Assembly: GCF_000620505.1 (NCBI RefSeq)
Contig: NZ_KK211144.1
Coordinates: 68,781-132,780, forward strand
Direction of reading: 5' to 3'
Origin: Sulfitobacter sp. 20_GPM-1509m
GTDB lineage: Bacteria; Pseudomonadota; Alphaproteobacteria; Rhodobacterales; Rhodobacteraceae
DNA length: 64,000 bases
Of this stretch, positions 54,014 to 63,468 are shown in pieces. The notes under the pieces were generated by a model. That model made no database searches. It saw only the letters and a program-made list of their open reading frames with translations, and was not told where the DNA came from. Both the position numbers and the translations under genes were made by a program. Each line of letters opens with the position of its first letter. The first letter of the stretch is position 1.

Positions 54014-54800
54014 TTTTGCCCTGCGCGCCGCCCTCGCGGGCATTGGTGTCGCCCTTGCTGCCGCCCCGCTTGGCTGTTTCGTAGTCTGGCGGCGCATGGC
54101 CTATTTCGGGGATGCCACATCACACGCGGCGCTATTGGGCGTGGCACTGGCGCTGACCTTTCAGGGGCCGGTGCTATTGGGCGTTCTGGTCGTCGCCCTG
54201 CTGATGGCGCTGGCGGTCAGCACCCTGTCGGGACGCGGGCTGGCCGAGGACACGCTGCTGGGCGTGATGGCACATGCCGCCCTTGCGCTGGGGCTGGTGG
54301 CGGTGTCGCTCCTGCACGGGGTACGCGTGGACCTGATGGCCTATCTGTTCGGGGACATTCTGGCCGTGACCAAATCCGATCTGGCGCTGATCTGGGGTGG
54401 GGCTGTTCTGGTTATCGCCCTGCTGACCTGGCGTTGGACCGCGCTGTTGTCGGCCACGCTGAACCCGGATCTGGCACGGGCCAGCGGTATCAACCCGCGC
54501 CGCGAGCAACTGGTGCTGACACTGACGCTGGCCATCACCGTGGCCTGTGCGATCAAGGTTGTCGGCGCGCTGCTGATTGCTGCCCTGCTGATCATTCCGG
54601 CGGCTGCGGCGCGGCCCTTGGCCCGCACGCCCGAAGCGATGGCCGCCATCGCCGCAGGCATTGGCGCATTGGCCGCTTTGGGCGGGCTGGGCGCATCCTT
54701 TCAATGGGATACGCCCACAGGCCCGAGCATCGTCAGCGTGGCTGCGGGTGCCTTTGTGCTGACCTCACTGCTGCGCAGTACCTTTAAAGCTCGGCGGTAG
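54003..54800 (+). CDS. znuB: zinc ABC transporter permease
   Basis: Inner-membrane permease of 265 aa, ABC-3 family, with about eight helices. Typical segments are GCFVVWRRMAYFGDATSHAA near residue 25, MAYLFGDILAVTKSDL near 115 and LIIPAAAARPLARTPEAMAA near 200. The ATG at 54003 lies inside the znuC tail region. Its 3' end overlaps the convergent RidA gene by 17 bases. Confidence 0.93.
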   Translation: MLDDFALRAALAGIGVALAAAPLGCFVVWRRMAYFGDATSHAALLGVALALTFQGPVLLGVLVVALLMALAVSTLSGRGLAEDTLLGVMAHAALALGLVAVSLLHGVRVDLMAYLFGDILAVTKSDLALIWGGAVLVIALLTWRWTALLSATLNPDLARASGINPRREQLVLTLTLAITVACAIKVVGALLIAALLIIPAAAARPLARTPEAMAAIAAGIGALAALGGLGASFQWDTPTGPSIVSVAAGAFVLTSLLRSTFKARR

Positions 54801-55176
54801 CTTCGATCTCCAGCAAGGCCTCATCCTCGACCAGCGCGTCGATCACCACCATGGTCATGGCCGGAAAGTTGCGCCCCAACACCTCGCGGTACACCGCGCC
54901 GACCTCGGCCTGATGCGCCAGGTAATCGGCCTTGTCCGTGACATACCACGTCAGCCGCACGATATCGGCACAGCTGCCCCCAGCCGTTTCGACCACGGTG
55001 CGGATGTTGGTCAGCGCCTGACGCATCTGGCCGATGAAATCATGCGCTTCGAACACCTGATCGACGGTCCAGCCGATTTGCCCGCCCACATAGAGCGTAC
55101 CGGATTTGGTCAGAACGCCGTTGGCGTAACCCTTGGCGGGTTTCCAGCCGTCGGGTTGAATGATGCGATTGGCCAT
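54784..55176 (-). CDS. RidA family protein (second), end of the kyn/ABC operon
   Basis: A 130-aa RidA/YjgF-type protein. It has a perfect AGGAGGTG ribosome-binding site before the ATG at 55176. Segments are GVLTKSGTLYVGGQIGWTVD, IVRLTWYVTDKADYLAHQAE and NFPAMTMVVIDALVEDEALL. It lies 25 bases after the LivF-like gene of the aromatic operon and probably belongs to it. Proteins of this family act as enamine/imine deaminases, including 2-aminomuconate deaminases in aromatic pathways; that role is a guess here. Confidence 0.85.
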   Translation of the reverse strand: MANRIIQPDGWKPAKGYANGVLTKSGTLYVGGQIGWTVDQVFEAHDFIGQMRQALTNIRTVVETAGGSCADIVRLTWYVTDKADYLAHQAEVGAVYREVLGRNFPAMTMVVIDALVEDEALLEIEATAEL

Positions 55177-55201
55177 TGGCCACCTCCTATATACACGAAC
55201 G

Positions 55202-55891
55202 TCAGACGCCCAAAAATTTATCCGCAATATCGCGGTCCAAAGCCGCCATATCGCCGCGCCACACCGATGTGCCGCGTTCCAGAATTACAGCGCGATCTGC
55301 GACCTGACGCAGTTCGGCCAGCGATTTGTCGACCACCAACAGGCCAAGGCCCGTCTCGGATTTCAACGTGCGCACGGCGGCCCATATCTCTTGCCGCACC
55401 ACGGGCGCCAGCCCCTCGGTGGCCTCGTCCAGCATCAAAAGGCGCGGGTTGGTCATCAGCGCGCGGCCAATGGCCAGCATTTGCTGTTCACCGCCCGACA
55501 GCGACGCCGAAAGCTGGTCCTGACGCTCTTCCAGCCGCGGGAACAACGCGGTCACCCGTGCCATGTCCCAATGCCCGGGCCGCGCCGCCGCGATCAGGTT
55601 TTCGCGCACCGTCAGGTTGGCAAAGCACCGCCGCCCCTCGGGCACCAGCCCCAGACCGGCCCGTGCCGCCTTGTGCGGGGGCAGGCTGCCGATGTCGCGC
55701 CCTTCCAGCTTTACGCTGCCGGATTTGTGCTTCAGCAGACGGCTGATCACCTTGATCGTCGAGGATTTGCCCATGCCGTTGCGCCCCATCAGGGCCACGA
55801 CCTCGCCTTCGGCCACATCCAGATCAACGCCGAACAGCGCCTGCGACGGTCCGTAAGAGGCCTGCACCTGTTCCAGTTCCAGCAAGCTCAT
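55202..55891 (-). CDS. ABC transporter ATPase (LivF-like)
   Basis: ATPase of 229 aa. Walker A is GRNGMGKSSTIK, the signature is LSGGEQQMLAIGRAL and Walker B is LLMLDEATEGLAP. Starts in a four-base overlap with the LivG-like gene. Part of the transporter behind the kyn genes. Confidence 0.9.
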   Translation of the reverse strand: MSLLELEQVQASYGPSQALFGVDLDVAEGEVVALMGRNGMGKSSTIKVISRLLKHKSGSVKLEGRDIGSLPPHKAARAGLGLVPEGRRCFANLTVRENLIAAARPGHWDMARVTALFPRLEERQDQLSASLSGGEQQMLAIGRALMTNPRLLMLDEATEGLAPVVRQEIWAAVRTLKSETGLGLLVVDKSLAELRQVADRAVILERGTSVWRGDMAALDRDIADKFLGV

Positions 55892-56643
55892 GCCACGTCC
55901 TCCTCGCCCAGATAGGCGGTGCGCACCAACGGGTCGGCGCGAATTTCGTCCGCCGTGCCGGTGGCGATGATTTTGCCGTAAACCAGCACGCTGATCCGGT
56001 CGGCAAGGGCAAAAACCGCGTCCATGTCATGTTCTACCAGCAGGATCGGAGCCTCGCGGCGCAACCCGTCAAGGAAAGTGGTCATGCGCTTTGATCCCGA
56101 CGCGCCAAGACCCGCCATCGGTTCATCCATCACGAAGGCATGGGGTTTCAGCGTCAGCGCCACCGCCACCTCAAGCAACCGCCGCTGGCCGTGGCTCAGC
56201 TCGGCCGTGCGGGTCGCGGCATGATCGGCGAGCCCCACGCGTTCCAGCGCCGCCTGTGCTTGCGCCACCAACGCGGCATCGCGCATCACCGGACGCAGAA
56301 AGCGCCAGACCGATCCGGCCCGCCCAAGCGCGCCCAGCACCGCGTTTTGCAGCACCGTCGCCTCCATCGCCAGCGACGAGATCTGGAACGTCCGTCCCAG
56401 CCCAGCCTGCGCCCGTGCCTGCGTGCTCAGCGCTGTCACGTCCTGCCCCTTGAACCACACGCGGCCAGCATCCGGCGTCACACCGCCTGCGATCTGCTTG
56501 ATCAGGGTCGACTTTCCAGCCCCGTTCGGCCCGATCAGCGCGTGAATTTCACCGGGCATCAGCGTCAGCGTCACCCCGTCCGTGGCCTGCAAGGCACCAA
56601 AGGCCTTGTACAGCCCGTCCACATGCAAAAGCGGTTCAGTCAT
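55888..56643 (-). CDS. ABC transporter ATPase (LivG-like)
   Basis: ATPase of 251 aa. Walker A is GPNGAGKSTLIKQ, the signature is LSHGQRRLLEVAVAL and Walker B is FVMDEPMAGLG. Overlaps both neighbours by a few bases (8 with the LivM-like gene, 4 with the LivF-like gene). Confidence 0.9.
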   Translation of the reverse strand: MTEPLLHVDGLYKAFGALQATDGVTLTLMPGEIHALIGPNGAGKSTLIKQIAGGVTPDAGRVWFKGQDVTALSTQARAQAGLGRTFQISSLAMEATVLQNAVLGALGRAGSVWRFLRPVMRDAALVAQAQAALERVGLADHAATRTAELSHGQRRLLEVAVALTLKPHAFVMDEPMAGLGASGSKRMTTFLDGLRREAPILLVEHDMDAVFALADRISVLVYGKIIATGTADEIRADPLVRTAYLGEEDVA

Positions 56644-57619
56644 GGGCCACCTCCCGTCCCGCCAGCGACCCGATCAGACCGCCGCGTGCGAACAGAACGA
56701 CCAGCAGCAGGATCGCCCCCACGTAGATCAGCCAGAACTCGGACAGCGGCGACAGCAGGTATTCCAGCAGCACGAACAGCATCGCCCCCGCCACCGGCCC
56801 GAACAGACGCCCGACGCCGCCCAGCACGATGAACACGATAAATTCCCCCGACATCTGCCAGCTGAACATGGTCGGGCTGACGAACCGGTTGAGATCGGCA
56901 AACAGCGCCCCAGCCAACCCGGTTACGGCGCCCGAGATCACGAAGGCCACCAGCCGCAGGCGGAACGGTCCAAGACCCACGGTTTCAACCCGCTCGGCGT
57001 TCTGCCGCGCCGCACTCAGCGCCAGACCAAAAGGCGCGCGGGCCAGACGGCCCATCCACCACAGCACTGCCGACAGGATCACAAAGACCAGCACAAAGAA
57101 CTGCATCGGGTCCAGCGTGTTAAGGCCGGGAAAGCTGTTGCGCACATAGATGCTCAGGCCATCCTCGCCGCCGTAGGCAGGCCAGGAAATCGCGAAGTAA
57201 TAGAACATCTGTCCAAAGGCGAGCGTGATCATGATGAAGTAAACGCCCGAGGTGCGCAGCGACAATGCCCCGATGGCCAGTGCCGCCAGCGCGCTGGTGA
57301 CGACTGCCACCAGCCAGATCACCGGCATCGACTTGGTCCCTTCGATCACGATCCAGCTGTCGATCATCGGACTGTAAGTCTGCGCGTGATGGGCCAGTAT
57401 CCCCATCGCATAGCCGCCGATTCCGAAAAACGCCGCATGGCCTAGGCTGACCAGCCCGCCCAGCCCCAAGGCCAGATTCAGCCCCACGGCCGCCAGCGCA
57501 AAGATCGCGGCACGGGTGATCAGCGTGATCAGGAACGGCTCGTCCATGGCAAAGGCCAGAGCGGCGGCGACTGGCATCGCCAGATAAAGTACCGCGTTCA
57601 ATATGGTTTCGCGCCGCAT
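56636..57619 (-). CDS. ABC transporter permease (LivM-like)
   Basis: Inner-membrane permease of 327 aa. Segments include LNLALGLGGLVSLGHAAFFG near residue 45, LRTSGVYFIMITLAFGQMFY near 125 and LVAFVISGAVTGLAGALFAD near 215, all typical of LivM. The next permease starts one base away. Confidence 0.9.
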   Translation of the reverse strand: MRRETILNAVLYLAMPVAAALAFAMDEPFLITLITRAAIFALAAVGLNLALGLGGLVSLGHAAFFGIGGYAMGILAHHAQTYSPMIDSWIVIEGTKSMPVIWLVAVVTSALAALAIGALSLRTSGVYFIMITLAFGQMFYYFAISWPAYGGEDGLSIYVRNSFPGLNTLDPMQFFVLVFVILSAVLWWMGRLARAPFGLALSAARQNAERVETVGLGPFRLRLVAFVISGAVTGLAGALFADLNRFVSPTMFSWQMSGEFIVFIVLGGVGRLFGPVAGAMLFVLLEYLLSPLSEFWLIYVGAILLLVVLFARGGLIGSLAGREVAHD

Positions 57620-57620
57620 C

Positions 57621-58538
57621 TCATGCCCTCCCGTACAGGCCGGTGGGCCGGAACAGCAGAACCAGCGCCATCAGGATATAAATCGACATGGACGCCAGCG
57701 CCGAACCGATGGTCGTGGCACTGGACGGGTCCATGAACAGACCGAACAACAGCGGCAACAGCACCCCGCCCAGCGTGTCCGTCAGCCCCACCAGCAGCGC
57801 GCCCACAAGCGCCCCCTTGATCGAGCCGATGCCGCCGATCACGATCACCACAAAGGCAAGGATCAGAACCGGTTCGCCCATGCCCACCTGCACCGACTGG
57901 ATCGCGCCCACCAGCGCGCCGGCCAGACCGGCCAGAGCCGCGCCAAGGGCAAAAACGATGGTATAAAGACGGCTGATATCGACACCCAAGGCACCGATCA
58001 TCTCGCGGTCGCTTTCGCCTGCGCGGATCTGGATGCCGATGCGGGTGCGCGCGATCAACTGGAACAGGCCAAAGGCAATCAGCAGCCCGATGACGATGAT
58101 CAGCAACCGGTAAGACGGATAGAGAATACCACCGGGCAAGCGCACCGGCCCGGACAGCGCCGCCGGCACGTCCAGATAGAGCGGGAACGACCCGAACAGC
58201 CAGCGTGTGCCTTCGGAAAAGATCAGGATCAGCGCAAAGGTTGCAAGCACCTGGTCCAGATGGTCACGGTCATACAGCCTGCGGATCACCACCATCTCGA
58301 TGATGCACCCCGCCAGCGCCGCAGCCGCCAACGCCGCCGCCAGCGCCAGCGTAAACGATCCGGTCCACCCCGCCACTGCCGCCGCTGCAAAGGCACCGAT
58401 CATGTACAGCGAACCATGCGCCAGATTGATCAGCCCCATGACCCCGAAAATCAGCGTCAGACCGGCCGCCATCAGGAACAGCATGATCCCCGATTGCAGC
58501 CCGTTCAGGACCTGTTCTATCAATAAGATTGGTGTCAT
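57621..58538 (-). CDS. ABC transporter permease (LivH-like)
   Basis: Inner-membrane permease of 305 aa, normal LivH length. Segments include MAAGLTLIFGVMGLINLAHG near residue 23, VVIRRLYDRDHLDQVLATFA near 83 and AFVVIVIGGIGSIKGALVGA near 225. Confidence 0.9.
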   Translation of the reverse strand: MTPILLIEQVLNGLQSGIMLFLMAAGLTLIFGVMGLINLAHGSLYMIGAFAAAAVAGWTGSFTLALAAALAAAALAGCIIEMVVIRRLYDRDHLDQVLATFALILIFSEGTRWLFGSFPLYLDVPAALSGPVRLPGGILYPSYRLLIIVIGLLIAFGLFQLIARTRIGIQIRAGESDREMIGALGVDISRLYTIVFALGAALAGLAGALVGAIQSVQVGMGEPVLILAFVVIVIGGIGSIKGALVGALLVGLTDTLGGVLLPLLFGLFMDPSSATTIGSALASMSIYILMALVLLFRPTGLYGRA

Positions 58539-58602
58539 CTACCACCCCTGCCCCGCGCGTCGCGACGACAAGCCTTTGGAATTAATCGGGTTTCAGGAAA
58601 TT

Positions 58603-58629
58603 GGCCCCGGCGGCTCACCCGCCAGGGCC
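58603..58629 (-). terminator. hairpin between binding-protein and permease genes
   Basis: An 11-bp stem with one mismatch (GGCCCCGGCGG and CCGCCAGGGCC on the plus strand) and a 5-base loop, 8 bases after the binding-protein stop. No T run follows on the minus strand. It probably lowers read-through or protects the upstream message. Confidence 0.65.
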
Positions 58630-58636
58630 ACGGGTC

Positions 58637-59779
58637 TTACATCTTGCAATCAGCGCCGTAGACGTCCGTATGATCGGTCGCGGCCACGCCAATGATCTGG
58701 TTGGTGACAACATCACCTTCCTTGACCACTTCGCGCATATAGATGTCCTGGATCGGGTGATGGTTCGCCGCAAACGAGAACTTGCCACGGACCGACTGGA
58801 AATCCGCCTCTTCCAACGCGGCCTGGAACGCGGCTGTGTCTTTTACATCCGCCTTGCCCATGGCCGAGATCAGCAGCAGCGCGGTGTCATACCCCTGGGC
58901 CGCATAAAGCGAGGGCAGACGACCGTATTCATCCTGAAATGCCTTCACGAAATCGGCGTTGCCGGGTACGTCCAGATCCTTGGACCAATGCGCCGTGTTC
59001 TTCACGCCCAGAGCAGCATCACCAATCGCGCCAAGGATACCTTGGTCAAAGCTGAAGGCCGGCCCCATCACGTTCTTTTCGACACCCGATCCGGCCCACT
59101 GTTTCATGAACGAAATGCCCATGCCACCCGGCAGGAAGAAATAGACCGTGTCGGCATCAGACGCACGGATCTGCGCAATCTCGGCGGCATAGTCGGTCTG
59201 GCCCAGCTTGGTATAAACTTCGCCCACGACTTCACCCTCGAAGGTGCGCTTGAAGCCGGTCATGCCGTCGATGCCCGCCGGATAGTTGGGCGCCATCAGG
59301 AACACCTTGCCGATGCCGTTTTCATTGGCCCAAAGCCCACCCGCCTCGTAGAAGGCGTCGTTCTGCCATGCAACGTTGAAATACAACGGGCTGCACCCCT
59401 TGCCTGCCAGCGCGGAGGGTCCGGCATTGGGCGACAGGTAGAATTTGCCCTGTGCCGTGACACTGGGCACCACGGCCATGGCCAGGTTCGACCAGATGAT
59501 GCCGGTCAGCACGTCGACTTTTTCGGACTGGATCATCTTGTCGGCAAGCTGCACAGCGATGTCCGGTTTCTGCTGGTCGTCCTCGACGACGATGTCCAGC
59601 ATGTCGTTGCCCTTGGCCGCCAGCAAAAAGCCGTCACGCACGTCAATGCCCAGACCTGCGCCGCCGCCCGAAAGCGTGGTGATCATGCCGACCTTGACCT
59701 TGCCGCCGTGCCCGTCGGCCAGCGCCGCCGTGCCCGCCAGTGCCATGCAGGCCGCTGCTACCAGTGATTTGATCTTCAT
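58637..59779 (-). CDS. ABC transporter substrate-binding protein (branched-chain/aromatic type)
   Basis: Periplasmic receptor of 380 aa. The signal peptide MKIKSLVAAACMALAGTAAL is followed by KVKVGMITTLSGGGAGLGID, the typical start of LivK-type proteins, and FYLSPNAGPSALAGKGCSPL. GGAGA precedes the start (minus strand). It lies 70 bases after kynU. Its place in a tryptophan-catabolic operon suggests an aromatic ligand such as tryptophan, kynurenine or anthranilate; this is inference. Confidence 0.88.
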   Translation of the reverse strand: MKIKSLVAAACMALAGTAALADGHGGKVKVGMITTLSGGGAGLGIDVRDGFLLAAKGNDMLDIVVEDDQQKPDIAVQLADKMIQSEKVDVLTGIIWSNLAMAVVPSVTAQGKFYLSPNAGPSALAGKGCSPLYFNVAWQNDAFYEAGGLWANENGIGKVFLMAPNYPAGIDGMTGFKRTFEGEVVGEVYTKLGQTDYAAEIAQIRASDADTVYFFLPGGMGISFMKQWAGSGVEKNVMGPAFSFDQGILGAIGDAALGVKNTAHWSKDLDVPGNADFVKAFQDEYGRLPSLYAAQGYDTALLLISAMGKADVKDTAAFQAALEEADFQSVRGKFSFAANHHPIQDIYMREVVKEGDVVTNQIIGVAATDHTDVYGADCKM

Positions 59780-59849
59780 TTGGTCGTCTCCCTAGATAAT
59801 GGGGTCATTGCGCCCCTCTTGTGTTCGTTTCTCACAGGGTAGCCCTATG

Positions 59850-61034
59850 TCAGGTCACCCGGCTGCGTTTGCGATATTGCGGGTCATCCCACAGTTTGTC
59901 ACGCATCACAGTTTCAATATGCGCCACCGCAGCCAACACGTCCGCTTCGTCAAGGTAGAGTGGCGTAAAGCCAAATCGCATGGTGTCGGGCGCGCGGAAA
60001 TCTCCGATCACGCCGCGCGCGATCAGCGCCTGCATTGCGGCATACCCTTCCTCGAACCGGAACGAGACCTGACTGCCGCGCTGTTGCGCATCGCGTGGAC
60101 TGGCGAGCGTGAGGGCGGGCACGCGGGCCTCGACCTCTTTGATGAACAGCTCTTGCAGGGCAATCGACGCCTTGCGCACCTCGGCCATGTCGACACCGTC
60201 CCAGACGTCCATCGCAGCCTCAAGTGCGGCCAGCTGGATGATCGGCGGCGTGCCGACGCGCATCCGCTCGATCCCGCCTGCGGGGCGGTAATCGGGGTCG
60301 AAATCAAAAGGTGCATCATGTCCCAGCCAACCGGCCAGCGCCGGTTGGACCTCGGCTGTCAGATCGGGGCGCACGTAGATAAACGCGGGCGCGCCGGGGC
60401 CGCCGTTCAGGTATTTATACGTACAGCCCACCGCCATCTCGCACTTGCTGGCGGCCAGGTCGACAGGCACGGCACCGGCGGAATGCGCCAGATCCCAGAT
60501 CATCACGGCACCATTGCCATGGGCAATCTCGGTGATTGCTTTCATGTCATGCTTGCGGCCCGTGCGGTAATCCACCTCGGTCAGCATCACGGCGGCGATG
60601 GTGTCGTCGATGGCACCGGCCACGTCCTCGGGGGCCACGGTTTTGAGCTCAAAGCCCTGATCCAGCGTATTGATCAACCCCTGCACCATGTAAAGATCGG
60701 TGGGGAAGTTGCCGGTGTCACTCAGGATCACCTTGCGGCCGGGCCGCATTTTCAGGGCCGAGGCAACCGCCTGATAGACCTTGATCGACAGCGTGTCGCC
60801 CATCACGACCGATCCTGCGGGGGCACCAATCAGGCGGCCTACCTTGTCGCCAATGCGCGCAGGCTGCGCCATCCATCCGGCATCGTTCCAACCCCGGATC
60901 AGCATCTGACCCCATTCATCCGCTATCATGCCAGACACCCGCGCGTGCGCCGCCTTGGGCAGCGGCCCAAGCGAATTGCCGTCTAGGTACAGCACGCCTT
61001 CGGGCAGATCGAACATCTCTTTGCGCAGCACCAT
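59850..61034 (-). CDS. kynU: kynureninase
   Basis: PLP enzyme that splits kynurenine into anthranilate and alanine; 394 aa. The PLP lysine is K207 in GCTYKYLNGGPGAP and the PLP-binding aspartate is in IWDLAHSAGAVPVDL. It begins with FDLPEGVLYLDGNSLGPLPK, a kynureninase hallmark. The start at 61034 overlaps the tryptophan dioxygenase stop (ATGA). Confidence 0.95.
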   Translation of the reverse strand: MVLRKEMFDLPEGVLYLDGNSLGPLPKAAHARVSGMIADEWGQMLIRGWNDAGWMAQPARIGDKVGRLIGAPAGSVVMGDTLSIKVYQAVASALKMRPGRKVILSDTGNFPTDLYMVQGLINTLDQGFELKTVAPEDVAGAIDDTIAAVMLTEVDYRTGRKHDMKAITEIAHGNGAVMIWDLAHSAGAVPVDLAASKCEMAVGCTYKYLNGGPGAPAFIYVRPDLTAEVQPALAGWLGHDAPFDFDPDYRPAGGIERMRVGTPPIIQLAALEAAMDVWDGVDMAEVRKASIALQELFIKEVEARVPALTLASPRDAQQRGSQVSFRFEEGYAAMQALIARGVIGDFRAPDTMRFGFTPLYLDEADVLAAVAHIETVMRDKLWDDPQYRKRSRVT

Positions 61035-61849
61035 CACAACTCTCCTCTGACATGCCAAAGTTCGGGGAACAGCTCGACCTCGAGCATCTTGCGCAAATAG
61101 GCCACCCCCGATGTACCGCCCGTGCCGCGTTTGAAGCCGATGATCCGTTCCACCGTGGTGACATGGTTGAACCGCCAGCGGCGAAAGTAATCCTCAAGAT
61201 CCACCAGCTTTTCCGCCAGTTCGTATAATTCCCAATGGGTTGCGGGGTCTTGATAAACCGTTTTCCACATATCCTGTACCGCAGGATCAGCCGCCCAGGC
61301 CGTTTGCGACGGGGTCGCCTCGGGGGCTGCGACACCCAACCGTTCGGCCACCACCGCAAGCGCAATCTGATACAGGCTGGGCTGGGCCAGCTCAGCCTCG
61401 AGCGCCGCATGCGCCTCGGACCGGTGTTCGTGTACCTTTTTCAGCGCCACCTGGCGGTTGCCCAACAGATACTCCACCATCCGGTATTGATGCGACTGAA
61501 ACCCCGACGAATTGCCCAAGGACGGGCGGAACGCGGTGTATTCGCTGGGCGTCATCGTACGCAGCACATCCCACGCCCCGTTCAACTGCTCGAATATCCG
61601 CGCCACACGGGTCAACATCTTGAAAGCAGGTTGCAAATCGCCCGACGCCACACGTGCCCGCGCGGTCTGCAATTCGTGAATCGCCAGCCGCATCCACAGC
61701 TCGGATGTCTGGTGCTGCACGATAAACAGCATCTCGTCATGGGCATCCGAGCGCGGATGCTGCGCGGTCAGGATCGCATCCAGTCCCAGATAGTCGCCGT
61801 AAGACATATCCTTGCTGAAATCGAGTTTCGCGCCGTGGTGCTCGGTCAT
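61034..61849 (-). CDS. kynA: tryptophan 2,3-dioxygenase
   Basis: Heme dioxygenase that opens the tryptophan ring to N-formylkynurenine; 271 aa. Family segments are [35 protein letters not shown] and [20 protein letters not shown], which hold the heme and substrate residues. Overlaps kynU and the CoA-ligase gene. No formamidase (kynB) gene is in the window. Confidence 0.96.
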   Translation of the reverse strand: MTEHHGAKLDFSKDMSYGDYLGLDAILTAQHPRSDAHDEMLFIVQHQTSELWMRLAIHELQTARARVASGDLQPAFKMLTRVARIFEQLNGAWDVLRTMTPSEYTAFRPSLGNSSGFQSHQYRMVEYLLGNRQVALKKVHEHRSEAHAALEAELAQPSLYQIALAVVAERLGVAAPEATPSQTAWAADPAVQDMWKTVYQDPATHWELYELAEKLVDLEDYFRRWRFNHVTTVERIIGFKRGTGGTSGVAYLRKMLEVELFPELWHVRGEL

Positions 61850-63468
61850 TCTGTTTTCCTCAGGGCAAAACGTTGGATTTTCCCCGTCGCCGTTTTGGGC
61901 AACGCATCGACGAAACGGATGTCACGGGGGTATTTATAGGGGGCTATGGTTGCTTTAACATGGTCTTGCAAAGCTTTGATCAGATTGGTATCTTTTACAA
62001 CACCCTCACCAACAACCACATGCGCCTGAACGATCTGGCCGCGTGCCTCGTCCGGCTTGGCCACCACCGCGCATTCCACCACATCAGGGTGGGATAACAG
62101 CGCCGCCTCGACCTCGGGTCCGGCGATATTATAGCCCGCGCTGACGATCATATCGTCATTGCGCGCGGCGAAATGCAGGTAACCGTCGTCGTCCATGGTG
62201 AAGCTGTCACCGGTGATATTCCAGCCGTTTTGCACGTAATCCGCCTGACGCGCGTCCGCCAGATAGCGGCATCCCGTCGGCCCCTGCACCGCCAGCCGCC
62301 CCACCGTACCGCGCGGCACCTCCACGCCTTCTGCGTCCACGACCTTGGCCCGATATCCCGTCACCGGCTTGCCCGTACAGGCGGGGCGGTGGTCGTCAAA
62401 TCGGTTCGAGATGAAGATATGCAGCATCTCGGTCGCACCAATCCCGTCCAGCATCGGCTTGCCGGTCTTGGCCATCCATTCGTCATAGACCGGCGCGGGC
62501 AGCGTTTCGCCCGCCGACACGGCTGCCCGCAGGCTGCTCAGGTCCGCGCCCTCATCCATCGCGCGCAGCATGGCGCGATAGGCAGTGGGCGCGGTAAAGC
62601 AGACGGTCGCGCGGTATTTCTCAATTATTTCAATCATGTTCGGCGGCGACGCTGTTTCCAGCAAGGTCGCCGCAGCCCCGAACCGCAGCGGGAAAATCGC
62701 CAACCCGCCCAGGCCAAAGGTGAACGCCAAGGGGGGCGAGCCGACAAAGACATCCTCGGGCACCACGCCCAGAACCTCGCGGGCATAACCGTCGGCTATC
62801 ATCAGCAGATCCCGGTGGAAGTGCATCGTTGCCTTGGGGTTGCCCGTGGTGCCGCTGGTGAACCCCAACAGCGCCACATCGTCCCGCCCCGTCTGCACCG
62901 CATCAAACCTAACCGGCTTTTCCAGCGCCAGCCGATCCAGCTCGGCCTCGTGGTTCGATGTACCGTCAAATCCGGTCACGCTGGTCAGGAACTCCGAGCC
63001 CTCCGCACAGGCCATCAGTTCGTCCATCAAGCGCGTGTCACACAGCGCATGGCTGATCTCGGCCTTGTCCACAATTGCGCGCAACTCGCCCGCGCGCAGC
63101 ATCGGCATGGTGTTCACCACCACCGCGCCCGCCTTGGTCGCAGCCAGCCAGCAGGCCACCATCGCAGGATTGTTGGCAGAGCGGATAAGTACACGATTAC
63201 CGGGCTTTACACCAAGATCTTCAACCAACACATGCGCCAGCCGGTTGGTCCAGTCGGACATCTCTTTATATGTCCGCCGCCGCCCGTTCCCGATCAACGC
63301 GGTGTGGTCGCCAAAGCCCTTTGCCACCATCTCGTCGGTCAGGGCGACGCCCACATTGAGAACCTCGGGATAGTCGAACCCGTCCATCGCAAATTCCGGC
63401 CACTGATCCTGTGGTGGCAGGTTGTCACGCGAAAACGTATCCAGATGTGCCGACTGTCCCAACATCAT
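61846..63468 (-). CDS. 2-aminobenzoate/benzoate-CoA ligase-like enzyme
   Basis: AMP-forming acyl-CoA ligase of 540 aa. The nucleotide loop is [18 protein letters not shown], the adenylate region is [12 protein letters not shown] and the C-terminal lysine motif is [14 protein letters not shown]. It is closest in look to benzoate- and 2-aminobenzoate-CoA ligases. Directly upstream of kynA and kynU, it should activate the anthranilate they make to anthraniloyl-CoA. AGGAGA precedes the ATGATG start, which overlaps the acyl-CoA dehydrogenase stop. Confidence 0.88.
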   Translation of the reverse strand: MMLGQSAHLDTFSRDNLPPQDQWPEFAMDGFDYPEVLNVGVALTDEMVAKGFGDHTALIGNGRRRTYKEMSDWTNRLAHVLVEDLGVKPGNRVLIRSANNPAMVACWLAATKAGAVVVNTMPMLRAGELRAIVDKAEISHALCDTRLMDELMACAEGSEFLTSVTGFDGTSNHEAELDRLALEKPVRFDAVQTGRDDVALLGFTSGTTGNPKATMHFHRDLLMIADGYAREVLGVVPEDVFVGSPPLAFTFGLGGLAIFPLRFGAAATLLETASPPNMIEIIEKYRATVCFTAPTAYRAMLRAMDEGADLSSLRAAVSAGETLPAPVYDEWMAKTGKPMLDGIGATEMLHIFISNRFDDHRPACTGKPVTGYRAKVVDAEGVEVPRGTVGRLAVQGPTGCRYLADARQADYVQNGWNITGDSFTMDDDGYLHFAARNDDMIVSAGYNIAGPEVEAALLSHPDVVECAVVAKPDEARGQIVQAHVVVGEGVVKDTNLIKALQDHVKATIAPYKYPRDIRFVDALPKTATGKIQRFALRKTE

